Shown piece by piece: positions 5,038-6,021 of a DNA stretch of 6,021 nt. The stretch is taken from contig JBOHSA010000142.1 of the NCBI GenBank assembly GCA_050732995.1, forward strand, positions 1 through 6,021, written 5' to 3'. The stretch's first letter is position 1, and each line of letters opens with the position of its first letter. Under the pieces are notes generated by a model. That model was not told the origin of the DNA, made no database searches, and worked only from the letters and a program-made list of their open reading frames with translations. The DNA is from JBOHSA01 sp050732995 (lineage in GTDB: Bacteria > Gemmatimonadota > Gemmatimonadetes > Gemmatimonadales > GWC2-71-9). A program made the position numbers and the translations under genes.

Positions 5038-6021
5038 GGGCGCCCGACGCTCGCGCGGCGCGCCAGCTCGGCGGCCACGCGGTCGGCGATCTGGGCCAGC
5101 GGCAGCACGGCGTCCACGCCGCCCGCCTGGACGGCCGCGGTGGGCATGCCGGCAATCACGGCCGACTCGCGATCCTGCGCGATGCCGCCGCCCCCGGCGT
5201 CGTGGATCGCCCGGAGGCCTTCCGCCCCGTCGCGCCCCATGCCGGTGAGCACGATGCCCAGGCTGCGCGGGCCGAACAGCTCCGCCACGGAGCGGAACAG
5301 CGGATCGGCGGCGGGCCGGACGCCCCACAGCGGGGCGCGCTGATCCAACGCGATGGTCGGTCCGTCTTCCCCGGGAGCCACCCGCATATGATAATCGCCC
5401 GGCGCCACGTACGCCGTGTCGGCCACCAAGGGAGCGCCGTGATCGGCCTCCACGATGCGGAGGGCGCTCATCGAATCGAGCCGTTCCGCCAGGCTGCGGG
5501 TGAACTTGGGCGGCATGTGCTGGACGATGAGCACGCCCGCGCCGCGGCCCGTGGGGAGTTTGGGGATCAAGTCGGCCAGCGCCCGCGGGCCGCCGGTCGA
5601 CGCGGCGATCGCCACCACCAGGTGCGCGCGGGGGCGCAGGCCGGACTCCGGGGCGTGCTGCACGGGGGCCGGCGGACGCGCCAACACGCGCACGCGCGAC
5701 ACATCGACGGCAAGGGCCTGGTAGATCGCGGCCCGGAGGCGTGGGCCCATGGCCGCGATCGACTCCCGGGTCGCCTCATCCGGCTTGGCGACGATCTCGA
5801 CGGCCCCGAGCTCCAGTGCCCGAATGGCGGCGGCCGTGCCGGGCCCAGCGTGCGCGCTGACGACGACGATCGGGCGCGGCGATTCCGACATGATGTAGCC
5901 GATGGCGCCGAGCCCGTCGAGCTCCGGCATTTCCAGGTCCATGGTGATCACGTCGGGCGTGTACTGATGCACCTTGCGGACGGCGTCGAAGCCGTCGCGC
6001 GCCGTCGCGATCACCCGGAAC
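5034..6021 (-). CDS. cheB: CheB, protein-glutamate methylesterase/glutaminase (5' end outside window)
   Basis: 328 residues are visible; about 30 N-terminal residues, including the acidic pair of the receiver domain, lie beyond the window edge. CheB removes methyl groups from receptor glutamates and deamidates glutamines during adaptation, and is activated by phosphotransfer from CheA. The visible N-terminal part is a response-regulator receiver. Its phosphoacceptor Asp is visible residue 28 in 'VITMDLEMP', followed by the Ser of 'VVVSAHA' and the Lys of 'VAKP' (79). A linker (about 95-130) leads to the esterase domain, where all three catalytic residues are present: Ser141 in 'IAASTGGP', His168 in 'IVQHMPPKFT' and Asp264 in 'GMGRDGAEGL'. 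The enzyme should be active. The frame runs open to the edge. The GTG at 6014 is an internal Val, not the start. The stop overlaps the next gene as ATGA. Confidence 0.97.
   Translation of the reverse strand, partial: FRVIATARDGFDAVRKVHQYTPDVITMDLEMPELDGLGAIGYIMSESPRPIVVVSAHAGPGTAAAIRALELGAVEIVAKPDEATRESIAAMGPRLRAAIYQALAVDVSRVRVLARPPAPVQHAPESGLRPRAHLVVAIAASTGGPRALADLIPKLPTGRGAGVLIVQHMPPKFTRSLAERLDSMSALRIVEADHGAPLVADTAYVAPGDYHMRVAPGEDGPTIALDQRAPLWGVRPAADPLFRSVAELFGPRSLGIVLTGMGRDGAEGLRAIHDAGGGGIAQDRESAVIAGMPTAAVQAGGVDAVLPLAQIADRVAAELARRASVGRP

Overview
This is a high-GC bacterial chromosomal window in which every supported gene lies on the minus strand, so it reads from high to low coordinates. 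Several things suggest Gemmatimonadota or a close high-GC relative: a secreted TPR protein rich in Asp-Thr/Asp-Ser-Ala patterns, a small two-helix protein resembling DUF3098, a membrane MA-type metallopeptidase next to a chemosensory cluster, and GTG starts. This is inference from protein style, not a database match. No mobile element, CRISPR array or rRNA was seen.

From the right edge leftwards, the first block is the end of a chemosensory operon. It holds cheB (its first ~30 codons lie outside the window), a divergent cheW-like gene, a second more standard cheW, and a cytosolic TPR protein. The junctions are very tight: ATGA, ATGA and TGATG. A signal-anchored HExxH metallopeptidase follows, and its best start lies 55 bases inside the TPR gene. 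CheB would demethylate or deamidate receptors, and the CheW proteins would couple receptors to a CheA. No receptor, CheA, CheR or CheY is visible here; they may lie upstream. The roles of the TPR protein and the peptidase in this pathway are unknown.

The second block starts with a good sigma70-like promoter overlapping the peptidase stop codon. It is followed by a 61-codon membrane protein gene that would be leaderless or nearly so, a very G-rich spacer able to form a quadruplex, tRNA-Val(TAC), and 34 nt later a 600-aa exported TPR protein with eight cysteines. No terminator or convincing promoter separates the tRNA from the TPR gene, so the two may share a transcript.

The third block is tRNA-Asp(GTC), with its own promoter (TTGAAT, 17 nt, TATATT) that begins five bases past the stop codon of the 600-aa gene. 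It is followed by two GC-rich hairpins, the larger a nearly perfect 30-bp inverted repeat at the left edge of the window. There is no stretch over 300 bases without a gene.
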